DNA of 64,000 nt from Otis tarda (Eukaryota > Chordata > Aves > Otidiformes > Otididae), in NCBI GenBank assembly GCA_026413225.1, contig CM048552.1, positions 161,088,053-161,152,052 on the forward strand, written 5' to 3'. The notes below the pieces were generated by a model. It worked only from the letters and a program-made list of their open reading frames with translations. It did not search any database and had not been told where the DNA came from. Made by a program: the position numbers and the translations under genes. Below are positions 1 through 12,193 of this stretch, in pieces (position 1 is the stretch's first letter; each line of letters begins with the position of its first letter).

Positions 1-2026
1 ACAAAAGATGTCTGCAACAGACTCTGAAATGTGCTCTAATTGTATTCTGCTCACATGAATGCTGAGCTGTTTTTAAGGCTGTATTTCAACTGAATGAAAG
101 CTTAAGAATCAATCAAAGGGGTGAATGCATAGCAGTGCTATGATGTTTAAGCTGCATCCATTCTTCCTCTGTATGGGAAAACACTTCCCATTGAGTTTTG
201 AGGGGCTGTCCCCTCCTATTTACTATTTGGGGTCTTCTGGTCTGCCTTGCATAATGTCCCAGTGCCAGTGTTGCTCAAAGCTGGTATTTAGTGAACATAA
301 AGGAAATTTGTTTGCAGAAAACCAGAGGATTACTGCATTTTTCACAGAAGCTCTTTCCCTTCCTCACTCCCACCTGTCCCTGTTGTTCTCAAGTTATTTA
401 CAAATAAGGTGAAAAAGCACTTTCCCTGAAGTATTTAACGTTGGAGCTTATTTGCATGCAGAACACAGGGTACTGAACAAGGTGCAGAAAACATTACTCA
501 ATACAAAAAATATGCTATGGGAATTATGGTGTCATCTTCAGAATCTGACAAATTGCGCAGTGTATGAAATGTTTAGACATTGGTGGCTTACTTGGGATGC
601 ACATGAGTGGCAATAAAATCACAGGGTCTCCAAGACAAAGTTTGAATTTTTATTTGATTGCAGAGAAATTCTGGCAGGACCCTTTTCAAGCTGCAGATGA
701 TTTCTTTAGTGAGAATTTGGCATATAAACAAAGAGAAGATGTAGCCATTTATTTCATTCCATATTTTCGGATTTCTGTGCCATCTCCCTGATGATAACTT
801 TTCTTTTTTCTTCACTCACAAACTGCTCATTTCTGCAGTGGCACCTGGGATGGATGGCAAACTAACAACACAAATGCAAGTGCTAGAGGGAAAACAAACC
901 CACAAAGCCTGCTGCAATGTAAGGGTGCACAGTGTTCCTTGCATCTTGGTGTATAACCCCCTCAACTGTTATTTTTACTCCAACATGATTGATCTTCTTT
1001 CTTTTTTTTGGAGTAAAGACTACAAAATAAGCCAACTGGTTGTTGTGGTTGTATGTGGTGAACTTTCTTCCTATTATAGCTGCAAAGTACAGTGAATTTG
1101 AAGCTGACCAGAGTGAAGGGTGTTGAGTTTCCATGCACACCCCTCACATCAACGCTCAAACATACCTGGGATGCTTACTTCTTCTACAGCGTCCTTTAAC
1201 GATCTTGGAGACATCTTTTAATGAACACGCCTGGGATGCAAGGTGCTCACAAAAATTTCTTTCCTATATCCTGCTCAGGAGTTCCTCAGACATTCTCAAT
1301 TTTGACTCAAAGTAATAAATTACATAGCGCCATACTAAACCTGTCAAGTTAAAGGGCTTGTTTAATCTCATTAATGGGAATAAGATTATGGACAAAATAT
1401 TCTCTGGACTGAGGCTGGAGTTGGACTCCACCAAAAACCCCAAAACATCTGTCTGTAGTGGTGCTAAAATACGACTTTCTATTTTTAAATAAAAATGGAA
1501 TCTTAAGAGGAAACTAGTCTCAGTTTTTTGAGTGTAAACTGAGAGATATTCTGCCTAAGGATCCATAGTCTTTTCTTTGTGTTTATGGCAGCTGAATGGA
1601 ACCAATATATGGTTCTCAGGCTATCTACCACCCTCCTTCTTTTTTAAATAGTTTTTCTCACATTTCTTGGATTTAGTCACCTACTTCACATGAGGAGAGA
1701 ATGAGATTTCATGGGGCAGAGGAGGGCTTAGCTTTCAGTTTAGTGGAAAAAGCATCAAAGTCATCCTTTGCATCTTTTGAATGAAAACTGCAACCTTAAT
1801 TTGGGGTGTGGTAGTTTTGATCTTTTTTTCTGTCTTAGAAAATACCTTAGGCAAAACAAAATGTTTGCATAGGCATCTAGAAATGTTCTTCACTCCCCAG
1901 AAATGTCCATAAAAGTTAATAACTTTTTTAAAAAAATGTTAAGTATGTAGAATGTATCTCAGTCCAATCTATATGCCAAATGCAGCAATCCACTCTAGTC
2001 TCAATCCAGAAGACAACGAATCTTTG

Positions 2027-2056
2027 CATTATCTTACTGAAATCAGTAAGATAATG
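2027..2056. repeat. Perfect inverted repeat, 14-bp arms, 2-nt spacer
   Basis: The arm CATTATCTTACTGA at 2027-2040 is followed by AA and then its exact reverse complement at 2043-2056. The DNA could extrude a short cruciform, and transcripts of either strand could form a 14-bp hairpin. The two-base loop is too tight for a typical microRNA precursor. Confidence 0.9.
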
Positions 2057-5000
2057 TTGGCTCTTACTATTAGACTCCTATCAACATTTTATTGGATCAG
2101 GTCCATTAAGATTTTCTTTAACATGCATGTTTATGCCACCCAATCACAAACCCTGCCAGTGTTATTGCAAACACTGGAACATCCACTGAGCAGTCAATGC
2201 CCTTGGTTCATTTAAATTGAAGCACATTCACAAAATAGTCACTCAAAATAACAGAGTTGCAAACTCCCCAATTGTTACCAAACATAAAATCAGAGAGGCT
2301 AATGACAAATGACAACACTTCTGCACAGTCACCCACAAAACAGGCTCTGCCAGTCTGAGATATGCAAGGAAGTTTTCTTTTTGGTCGAACACTGAGTTGT
2401 CCAAATGATGGTCAGAAATGTTCTGCTACATTCCAAGCAAAGAAGTGTTTTGGAGTGTAAGATAAAAGCCTGAGTGTCACAGGCACCTACAGGTTTCTCA
2501 TGAACAGATAAAACAGGTATTATCTTACAGTTTTATCACATTTTCCTGAACCTTTGGGATTCTGTAAAGTTAGCATGGTTTTATAAAGGACCCAGTGGGA
2601 TGTCCTGTTTTCTCCATTTCACTGGGGGACCACAGTCCTGGGAAGAGAGAATGTAATTACTGGGATTTTATAACTTTATTCCTGTTGAGTGACTTAAGAG
2701 TTTTTGCCTTAATGTGATCTTGAATTAGGATCTTTCGGGGAGCGCAAACAGGAAAGGCAGTCTCTTTCTGTATTAAAAGAATATATATTAAAGATGAAAT
2801 GAAAAAGAGCTGAATCAGGATGTAGACCGGGAATATGCTAACAATCATACTGTCCTTTTCAGATTCTTCTTTTAGAAAGGTTACAAACATGGCAACATGA
2901 AAAATATTTGATCTGCTAAAGGAGAGTGATAAATAACATTTTGACTTATGCCTTCACAATGTCAGTTCTCTCATGACATTTGTGAGCAAGTTTTGTTTGG
3001 GGGCATACATAAAATGAGTTGATGGTCTCAGTTCAATGAATCAGCTTCTTTTGTTTCACACACATAAAATACAAGTGCAGATTGCTGCAGATTCCAAGTT
3101 GAATGACCAGCAGGTTATGGGTCACGGGGCTGAAAAACTCCATTCACTGTAGATGTCATGTTTTCCAAGTGTAAAAAACCAAACTAAAACCACAACTAGA
3201 TATATGTTTTAGCAAACATGTTGTGACACTGATTCCACAGAACCTCTTTTGTGGATAAGCAAACGAGTTCAGCTTCTACTGCTGTCAGTCTGCCACCCTT
3301 TCAAAAGCAGTACATTTCACTCAAAGAGTGTTAGCAGAAAGCAAACGCAATCTGTAACCCTAAATGAGGCCATTCACTTCTACTGAGTGAGAAAAAAAAA
3401 ATGTTCTTAAATAACTACACAACTGATTTTGAAAAACAAACACAATGCAGATTTCAGCCCTATCTAACGCGAGTGGTGCCCTCCAGACCCAAAGCAGGTA
3501 GGTATTAACCAGAATTTCTAACGTGCCAGTTCAGTGCACTATCTACAAGCATGGCAAAACACGAGTTCTTCACAGCGGCTGACAGAGAGTGAAAGAAGTA
3601 TGTTTTTCAATCTACATCCTTCCAGACCTCCTAAATTATAGCAATGTCAGACCTGTTTCAGTTGTTTTCAGGAATGCACGAGTCCCACCTGGTTTGCCTA
3701 AGTTCTTTCACAGACCACTAAGCACACATTTTCTGGCACCTATTGCAGGTGGCACTGTCAAACAGGGGCCCTGTTATTTCATGTACAACTGTGTCACAAG
3801 GTACACGGTAACACATGCACTGCACTTTGCTTCCAAAAGAGAGTAAGACTACTCACAGTTACACAGCTTCTTCCCAAGAGATTATATTTCAGTTAGAGTA
3901 TCACATTCTAAGCATCATGTTATTTAAAATTATAATGCTCCACGGTTGACAAACATAGAGGTATTAACCTTAATAAGGATTGATCTCACGGTTAATTATC
4001 AGTTGCAACTGTGCTATATCATGTATTACAATAACAGCAATGCCAGCCATTTTGTGTTGTGATTCTCTTCCCAATCTGTTAACGCCGTAAGTTAACGATT
4101 TGATAAAGTTCAGATTGCTGATATAATCTGATCACAGCTGCTCTGGTAACAAGTGCTATAGAGATGTCTATAAGTAGGTTATCTAATTAAATATTAACAT
4201 ATCCATTGCAATATCCATCATTATGCTCTAATGCTGTCCTTCCCAAATACCCATTTTGGGAATCCTTATTAGAATAATTTGCTCTGGGGCTCACCTGCAA
4301 AATGAAATACATTGACACTTACCTAGCAGGAATCCCACTAGAGCATTTGCAGGTTCTGCTGCTACCACCACATGGGGAAAAGCTGGCAGGAGGCTAATTC
4401 CACAGCAGGGATGGCGCTGTAGGTGCTCCCACTGCTGCCTTGCCAGCCAGGAGCCTTCAGCAATTGTGAGTCAGTTCCTCCAAAATCAGGCTCATTTTTA
4501 TTCAATAGATTTTTGAATTTTGCATTTGGGTAATACACTGGTGGCTTTGGGATCTTTCTCTTTGGGTTTTGGAATCTCTGGGGCTGAAGTAGGCCACAGT
4601 TTGTGTTTTGGGGTTGTTTCCTCCCCCCATTAACTATGAAGGTTAAAAAATATATTATTTTTAGGTGAAAGCTAATATTCTGACACATAGGTCAACAAAC
4701 ACTGGATTTTGAGAAAGCACATAGAGGAGTAAAATAGAATTCAGAGCACTATAGGAACCAGAATTTGAACAAATAATGGTGGGATAAGCCAAGGGAGAAA
4801 GAATGTGGATACAGGAATGACATGGCACTCTGAGTCTTCAAGTGGAAAGAATTTTAGGTTTTATAATGACTTTATCAAGTAGTATCTCAGAGGTTTGGTT
4901 CTTGACTGAATTAAAAAAATGTCATACCAGTGTCTAGGACAAGAGCTCCCATGGGCATCTCAACATATTATGAAGCTTTAGAAGAGTGAAGTCCTTAAAT

Positions 5001-7135
5001 GAGTGTTACACCCTCACTGAAACACAAGGGTTGGTTATTAAAGCTGTAAGTGAGCAATACCCATCCACAACGAATGGCACAGGATCTAGATCAAACCCCA
5101 AGTTTCTATCAAAAACGTAACTGGACAGTGTCATTACTGGAGACATTTACAGAGTATGTGAAGTATGAACCCTGAGTTCTGCCATACACAAGTGGTACAA
5201 AACAGAGAAGGCTTTAAATTCCCCTTTTTCAACAGTAAACTTCACTGGATTAGAGAAAGCACTACTCTTTTTTTTTTTTTTTCTCTTCATTCTTTTTCCT
5301 TTTCTATAGTTTTCCTGCCTTCATCAGCTTTACCAGGCTGGTTGCCACCAAGAATTAAAAGAATAGTACACAAAGGCTCACAAGCAGAATCTGTCAACAA
5401 AGTACACAAGGCAGTATAATGCCACAGAACAAGACAACAACTGTTGTCGATATGTATGGGTGACATCTAAGAAAAGACTAAGAGATCTAGCAATGTGTTT
5501 AGTATCCTTGAAATGCAGAGTAAGGAAGATCAGAAAATAGGGAGGTGGTCTCCGAGCCAAAAGATGAGACAGAGCCATGGCTACTTTCCAAACGAGGAAG
5601 AAGATAAATAGGTGAGAATACCACAGATGCAAGGCAATTTTTAAAATAGATTTGCTCTTTGCAGTGTTTCTGAAAATTTGGTGGTAGAGCACAATAAGAT
5701 GTGATATGAAAAAACATTCCTTGGCTAGTTCATATTCTCTGCCTTCTGATCTACCACCCAAATGGCCTGGTTTGTCTGCATTTTTGTTGCATGTTAAATA
5801 ATGAATATAGAAAATATTTAGCAATACAAAATAGCATTGAAACCCTGGAGACTGGTGAATTTCATTAGTCCTATGTTTCCTTTTTATTACATAACATGCT
5901 CAATAGCTGGATGAAGAATACAACAGTGCATGACTCTTTCTTAATAATGAAGTCAAGGGAATGAAGGGAAAAGCTAGAGTAAAATAAATTAATGTTTCTG
6001 CATTTACAATGACTGTTCTTGCATCAGAAGAATCTCTTAACAGTGAGTGTGCTTAGCCACAGCTGCTCCCAAAAAACAACTTGCCTGCATGCTTTGTACC
6101 TCCAGTGTAGACATCTGATGCTAGGGAGAGCTAAATTCCTTTGACTTAAGCTTTGACTTATGATGATGTGGCCATCCGGATGCATTTGATGTGTTGTTTG
6201 TTATCTCAGCCATATCTGGCATCGCAAGACCTTTTCCTCCGAGTCTTTCACTTAGTGAGAAAATGGTACAGTCAAGGAAGTTTTAAAGTTTTATTTTCCA
6301 CTTCTGCTGATCAGTATATTCATTGTACTTCCGTATTGGATATTTACAACCTACATCTGTACCTAGGTAGTTATATAAGGACCGGACTGTCTCCTTGTAC
6401 TAATCTTCTAATATAAATTATGCTATCTTCATCAGACATCAACATTTTTCAAGGGTTAAAGATGCAAAGGATGAAAACTACTATGCAAATAACATTTACT
6501 GAGGGGAAAAACAGGTCCAGATACTCAACCATCCAATAATTGCCACCGCAAACAATATACTGATGTTTCCATCTGCTTTGTTACTTCTAGCTAAATTTGT
6601 ATTATTTAGGCTATTACAAGTCCAGCATGGATATGATTTCTAATAACAAGACACAGGTATTCCCTTTAATTCCCTCTTTCACTATTTGCTTGACAATACA
6701 TTTTACTTCAGCTGTTGGGTGTTATTGCTTTAGGCAGCCTAATGCTATAAAGTGAACATAACGTATAAATTATATTTTGGACCCACTGAAGCAAAACACA
6801 TTTCAAGATGTGCCATTTAAATAACAAATTAATAAAATATGTATTTTCTGGTTTCTTTTCTTCTTATTAAGTAAGTTGATCCTGGAACACTAAGTTCTTA
6901 TTATGTATGACAGTACTTTGACTGCTATGTAACTAATGAAACATTGCAGTTTTCTGTTATTATTTCGAAGCCAAACTGTCCTGAACTCTGGAGACTTGTC
7001 AATTATTTAAATAATGGAGATAAAATAGAGACATTAACTTAAGACAAGAGGGCAAACAGTCTCTGAGATCTTAACTACATCTCAAAGAAAAAGGAAATAA
7101 ACCATATAGAGAGTGGCAAACAGACTGCTTTGCTC

Positions 7136-7160
7136 TTTTTTTTTTTTTTTTTTTTTTTTT
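7136..7160. repeat. Poly(T) tract of 25
   Basis: An uninterrupted run of 25 T lies between GCTC and CTGAATTC. It would be poly(A) on the minus strand. No retroposed body is recognisable next to it, so it may be a simple homopolymer or the tail of a decayed insertion. Confidence 0.9.
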
Positions 7161-8843
7161 CTGAATTCTGTTCACAACAAGGTAATTCATAGCCAGTTCC
7201 CATTATAGCCACTGTTTTCTTCCATGTAGCTCATTCACTCCACGGTCATTCCTCCCACAATCTTACTGACCAAATTGCTTACAACTAATTGGTTGACAAA
7301 CTGCAATTGCTCTATTTACAAGTAACGGCATAATAATTCCATCATTTGGAGAAGACGTTGCCTAAACTGAGACAAAATTTCAATATGAGAGATAAAATTA
7401 GAGGAAAAATAAAATAAATTACTTCTTTTCTCCTTGACCTGCCAGTTTTAAATATGGCTAGAAAACGTTGGCAGCCTTTTTCTAAAGGGCAATTAAAAAC
7501 AAGAAAGAAGATGAAAACTAACAAGAGATGTTGCTGAAAAACTGAGTGTGGGAAGTTGACGGTAAAACTGCCATTCCTGAGAGTATAATAAAGGTTCTGT
7601 TGTGGACGTACAGAGCAGAGCCAAATCTCACACCGTTGCAAGAAAAAATAAACTTCAGTCCATTTCCTTCTCAGAATCACTTCCCTCCTTTTCTCTACAT
7701 TTTTTAATCATTACCATGCTCAAACCAGGTCTCAAACACAGCTGTACAGAGACAGCTCCACTTATAAAAGGCAATCCATCTTTGGAGCACCAAAGCCTCA
7801 GTTTCTTTCTCGTGTAAACCAAAGGTCATCTCTAGCAAATGCAGGCATTTCCTGAGGCTTACTTTTACTTCATCATGATGGGTAAAATGTAAATATGCCC
7901 TTCTGTCATATAAAAAGGATCAGAAGGTATCATAATCGTAGAACAGGGCTCATTTTCAGTTGTAAAAATGGAAGAAATGTAAGCTGCATTGTTAAATCTG
8001 TAATGATAGCACTATTTCTTTCTGTGATATCTCCACATATTTGAAAAATAATGCAACATTATTTTCAAATCTCAAAGATATTATTCAAGGGACTACTGCA
8101 TATATGAAGGTAATAATAAATTCTCAGGTATCCATAATATCTGGCAAGAGGTCTGAAATATCCATTAAATACCTTAAATGAAACCACTTCCTGGCAAAGA
8201 AGTTAATATTCCTATTAACTAGCACTGACTGTACAATAAGCACCATTAAAGGGAGATTATCAAATTAAAATGGAATCAGTTTCATGAGATGAGTTAAAAG
8301 TAGTTTCAAGGACGACATCTGCCCATTCATTACCCTGGCAGTGGGCCTGATCTAGTGGAGAACTTTACAGAAATGTTATTTTTTAAAGCATACAAATAAT
8401 ACCACTTTCTTCAGCTTTTTCATGCTTACATTCAAAGCCTTGTTTAAAAATATTCCTGGATTGGGGACAGGCAGTAAAGAGAGAAAGGCAGATAAATTTT
8501 CCCCTTGAGAATGATTTTTCTGTTTGTTCCCAACAAGATCTCTACAACTAAAGGTGACACAGTAGCTGGGGAAACACCATGTGTGAAACGCTGTCAAATA
8601 CACTGAATAAACAGAACAACAGGTAAAACATTTCAACCTCTATTACCTTACAGTTACCATAACTTTATGTATGCCTTGAAACAGCACAAGTACAGTCAGA
8701 TGCAAGTGAGATGTCAAACTGATGATGTCCTCATAATATTTAAATCTATTAACATATCAAGCAGTCACGTCAGTAACGCAGTACTCCCCCCTATTTAACA
8801 TAACACTGTTAAACTTTTGGTAACCATACAAACAATTTATGGT

Positions 8844-8920
8844 TACCACACATGTGGTACCACACATGTGCATGTTTGTATATAATACATGCGTACATGC
8901 ACACACATGCACACATGTAT
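8844..8920. repeat. Alternating purine-pyrimidine tract with 14-bp tandem duplication
   Basis: TACCACACATGTG occurs at 8844-8856 and again at 8858-8870. It is followed by a long, mostly alternating purine-pyrimidine stretch rich in ACAC, ATGC and GTAC steps. Such sequence can adopt Z-DNA; that is a physical inference, not something the sequence proves. Confidence 0.75.
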
Positions 8921-9700
8921 AAGAAAATGTCTGCAGTAAAGTCTGTTAGGACTAGTTATATGGTTACCAACAGCTACCGTGCCTGAATCTCTTCTCACAT
9001 GCTGCAGATGTGTCCTGGCCTTTGCAGGTGACCAGAACAACATGAGCCTGCATGTGGGTGCAGCTGCAGTTACACGCCTCAGCCCTTCCCCAGAAAACCA
9101 TGCTCAGAGCCACCCCTGCTATTCCTCAGAAAAACCTCCCGAGACCGTGTTTCCTCAAGTTTGTTTTTAGCTGGAGCTCCTTTCTTTGTTTCTGTCAGTC
9201 ACTGACACCTCTGTGTATCTTTGATACTCTACTGTGGTTTTTCTTTATTTATGTTATTCCATGAAGTGTGAAGAATTCATTGTCTTCCAGGAGATGATGT
9301 TCCTACCCAGCTGTGTTTTTATTTTCATTAAATCTGAGGGAGAGCCTCTAGCTTCAGGGGAAGCTGAAAAGTAAATAAAGAAATAATATTCCTGCAGAAA
9401 TGTATCTTGGAGGTACCATTCCACCTATGTGGTGGTCACAGCAGTGTAACTTCAGATATTGTGGCAGCTTTTACTCGTTACATCCCAATACTCTGCTAGA
9501 AATAATTTTCAGGCTTATTTCGTGGGTCTAGTGCTCCTTTTGCTTTATCCCAGCTCTTCTGCTTGCAGAGTTTCATGGATTTTAAATTAGTATTGCTGTA
9601 CAGAAGCTTCTCAGGAGAAGATTTTAAACACTTCTACGTATTTGCCACATCACATTTCCCGGCTTTATGTGATTCAATGTAAATCAGAGCTAAACACAGC

Positions 9701-9795
9701 CGGCCAAAATCTCAGCTGGTGTCAATCATATCAGGTCCTTTAAAATCAATGGAGCTGGGCTGATTTATCTCAGCACCCAGATTTTTACTGATGGA
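9701..9795. repeat. Relic of an ancient palindromic amniote interspersed repeat
   Basis: The left arm reads GGCCAAAATCTCAGCTGGTG and the right arm, about 50 bases on, is an imperfect reverse complement (GATTTATCTCAGCACCCAGA). Between them sits AAAATCAATGGAGCTGGGC. The layout (AAAATCTCAGCTGGTGT, a central AATGGAGCT, then the mirrored arm) matches an old palindromic repeat I recall from reptile and bird genomes. I cannot name the family with certainty. Confidence 0.5.
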
Positions 9796-10077
9796 AAATA
9801 GTGGTTTTATAAATATGCATAATATGTAAATGACTAAGCTTGCTTTGCTTAGTTTTGATTCCACATGAACACTGGTTCCAAAGACAGCTGGGGCTAGTGT
9901 TCCAGATGTCATAACACAGGATCCAATCAACACATTATTTCAGATAAAATTTGCAAAAAAATTCTTTAAAACTGGGTGAGTGAGATTCCCCTACAGACTG
10001 CAGAAGTTTGACACTCAGTGAGCAGAAATACGAGTGACAATACACATATGTTAAAAGTAACTTTCTCTAGAGTTGTC

Positions 10078-10098
10078 TAATGTCCATTGTGGACATTA
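10078..10098. repeat. Perfect inverted repeat, 9-bp arms, 3-nt spacer
   Basis: TAATGTCCA at 10078-10086, spacer TTG, then the exact reverse complement TGGACATTA at 10090-10098. It lies just upstream of the CR1 reverse-transcriptase fragment and is not part of the CR1 sequence I recognise. Confidence 0.8.
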
Positions 10099-10120
10099 AC
10101 AATGCAGACTCAACATTTTT

Positions 10121-10747
10121 TTTGCCTGAGTCTCCACTGGCAAGTGCTCTAGCCACATTGCCCTATTCACAGAGTCCAAAGGCGGGGACTGGGAGAATTA
10201 AGAACTGCCCACCATAGGAGAAGATCAGGTTCAAGACCATCTAAGGAACCTGAATGTGTGCATACCCATGGGACCTGCAGAGATGCATCCGCAGGTCCTG
10301 AGGGAACCGGCAGATGAAGTTGCTAAGTTACTATCCATTATTTTTTAAAACTTGTGGCGGACTGGTGAAGTTCCCAGTGACTGGAAAAGGGGAAACATAA
10401 CACCCCTGTTGAAAAACAGGGAAAAAAAAGGAAGATCTGGGGAACTACAGGCCAGTCAGTCTCACCTCTGTGGCTGGCAAGGTCATGGAGCAGATTCACC
10501 TGGAAACCATGCTAAGGTACATGGAAAACAAGGAGGTGATTGGTAACAGCCAACACGGCTTCACTAAGGGAAAATCACGCCTGACAATTTTGGAGGCCTT
10601 CTATGTCGAGGTTGTAGCATTTGTGAATAAGGGAAGGGCAACTGACATAATTTGCCTGGACTAGTGCAAAGCATTTAACGCTGTCCCACACAACATCCTT
10701 GTCTCTAAACTGGAGAGACATGGATTTGATGAATGGACCACTCAGTG
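10121..10747 (+). mobile_element. CR1 LINE fragment, ORF2 reverse-transcriptase region (dead)
   Basis: Decayed piece of the reverse transcriptase of a CR1 non-LTR retrotransposon, in sense orientation on the plus strand. In-frame pieces include [18 protein letters not shown] (10364-10420), then after a frameshift [19 protein letters not shown] and [12 protein letters not shown], and finally a [14 protein letters not shown] stretch with a TAG inside it. These correspond to the N-terminal half of the polymerase domain, before the catalytic FADD motif. The fragment lacks both its 5' part and the remainder of the polymerase. At least one frameshift and one stop make it non-functional. The right edge is where the CR1 match stops at GGACCACTCAGTG; the left edge is approximate. 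Confidence 0.9.
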
Positions 10748-11034
10748 CGCTACCCCTGCACTATGGGACCTCCCGTACTGAAACTGCCATGTCTGACCAT
10801 GAATCCAGGGAGGAAGGATCTGTCTGTGCACCACTCGCCCTCTCCCTTTGTGCTCCCCTCCCTCCATTCCTCTCCATAGAAAGAAAAAGAGGCAGAGAGT
10901 GCCTCAGCGAGATTTCACTGTATGCTCTAAATGGTGACAAATCCTGGTGACCATTCACCATGTCCCAGGTACCATGGTAGATGAGTTTATCTGCCCATTG
11001 CATACAGATCTAGCCTTATAAAAAAAAAAACCAC
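10748..11034. other. Unassigned segment ending in an A-tract
   Basis: Immediately after the CR1 similarity stops, about 290 bases follow that are more GC-rich than the neighbourhood and belong to no CR1 part I know. There is a CT-rich block (CCTCCCTCCATTCCTCTCC, about 10859-10877), and the segment ends in TATAAAAAAAAAAACC. The short open frames on both strands (83 codons plus, 80 codons minus) resemble nothing known to me. It may be an unrecognised short retroposon, an LTR remnant or a retroposed transcript fragment. Confidence 0.35.
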
Positions 11035-11548
11035 TGATACAAAAAAATAACAAAGATTTAAAGACTTGCTCTGCCATTCCCAGAACCCTAATGTGTAAAA
11101 GTTAGCTTTCTACAGAAGGAGGAATGGTATACTCACAAATGCATAAAAACAAACAGGAAGATTAATGAGATTCTGTAAGAGTCGCTCTTTGGCTCCATCA
11201 TTTGCTTAGATGGAGAAAGACAGACATTTAATTTGTACTTGTATTCCTAAATAAGTATGTCTAGTTTTTAAAAAATGCTGAGTCCTGCCAGCTTCTATGA
11301 TCATCAGAGGTGACAACTTCTGATTCCTCTGAAAACCAAGTCATATTTACTTTGCTTTATGACTGCTTTTATTTTTCTTCTAACTTTAGACACTAAAGTT
11401 GGAAAAGTGGTGCCTTATCTACTATTTGTAGTTTTGTTATATTATTTTTACAGCTATTTTCTTAGTTTTCCAACCTTACTGTATATCTGTTTTTGAATGT
11501 ACAATTCACCAAGAAAGAATTTGAAATAAAAGTGTTTAATTTAATGAG

Positions 11549-11757
11549 AGTTGTAGAGCACTGGAACAGGTTGCCCAGAGAGGTGGTGGATGCCCCATCC
11601 CTGGAAATGTTCAAGGCCAGGCTGGATGAGGCTCTGAGCAACCTGATCTAGTCAGGGATGTCCCTGCTCTTGCAGGGGGGTTGGACTAGATGACCTTTGA
11701 AGGTCCCTTCCAACTCTAACCATTCTATGATTCTATGATTCTATGATTCTATGATTT
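11549..11757 (+). mobile_element. CR1 LINE 3' end fragment
   Basis: The extreme C-terminal codons of CR1 ORF2 (EHWNRLPREVVDAPSLE type) and the 3' untranslated end are present in sense orientation. It closes with the diagnostic CR1 tail: about four tandem copies of ATTCTATG at 11724-11756. It is heavily 5'-truncated, as usual for CR1. It is in the same orientation as the fragment at 10121-10747, but the roughly 800 bases between them are not CR1, so they are either separate insertions or one copy broken by deletion and insertion. Confidence 0.93.
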
Positions 11758-12193
11758 ATAAATATTAATAAGGGAAAATTCTTATCTGAATGGACTGTGA
11801 TAATTTTATATAAACATCTAACTAGAAGATTAAAGTATGAATGGAAGGATTTATATGTATATATGCTTAACATACCTTATAATCTGTAGGTAAAAAGAAA
11901 TTAACAGTTTATTTTTGTAAGGATATCTTCAGTGACACCTAACATCAATATTTCAGTAGTTACGTTAATAAAATACACAACGAGACTTTCAAATCTAAAT
12001 ATCCACTCCAAATACTGGAGGAGAAACTATGTTTTGTTTCCTTAACATTTACTGAACAGAAAAACCTGTTTGTTCTCACTCGTTAAGTGACTTAGAAAAT
12101 TTGAAGACTAGCTAATATTAATAATTTCTAGCAAGTTAGGTTTTGACCTGTTTGGCAATACTAGGAAGTTATTTGTTTGGCTTTTAGTTTTAT

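Larger units (their letters stand above)
1..9700. other. Intronic sequence with no supported gene
   Basis: The stretch is AT-rich, mostly unique sequence. It contains a perfect palindrome (2027-2056), T tracts (5268-5282 and 7136-7160) and an alternating purine-pyrimidine run (8844-8920). The longest open frames (148 codons at 5378-5824 minus, 112 at 7342-7680 minus, 108 at 4362-4688 minus) show no recognisable domain or splice context, so I do not call them genes. Confidence 0.6.

Noticed and set aside
2027-2056. Palindrome as a microRNA precursor
   Set aside because: A 14-bp stem with a 2-base loop is too short for a normal precursor hairpin.
5378-5824. 148-codon minus-strand frame
   Set aside because: Translation is hydrophobic and low in motif content, another frame overlaps it on the same strand, and there is no splice or promoter context. 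It is consistent with chance.
7136-7160. Poly(T)/poly(A) tracts as tails of processed pseudogenes (also 57146-57168 and 42833-42859)
   Set aside because: No retroposed gene body or flanking target duplication could be recognised, so they are listed only as homopolymers.
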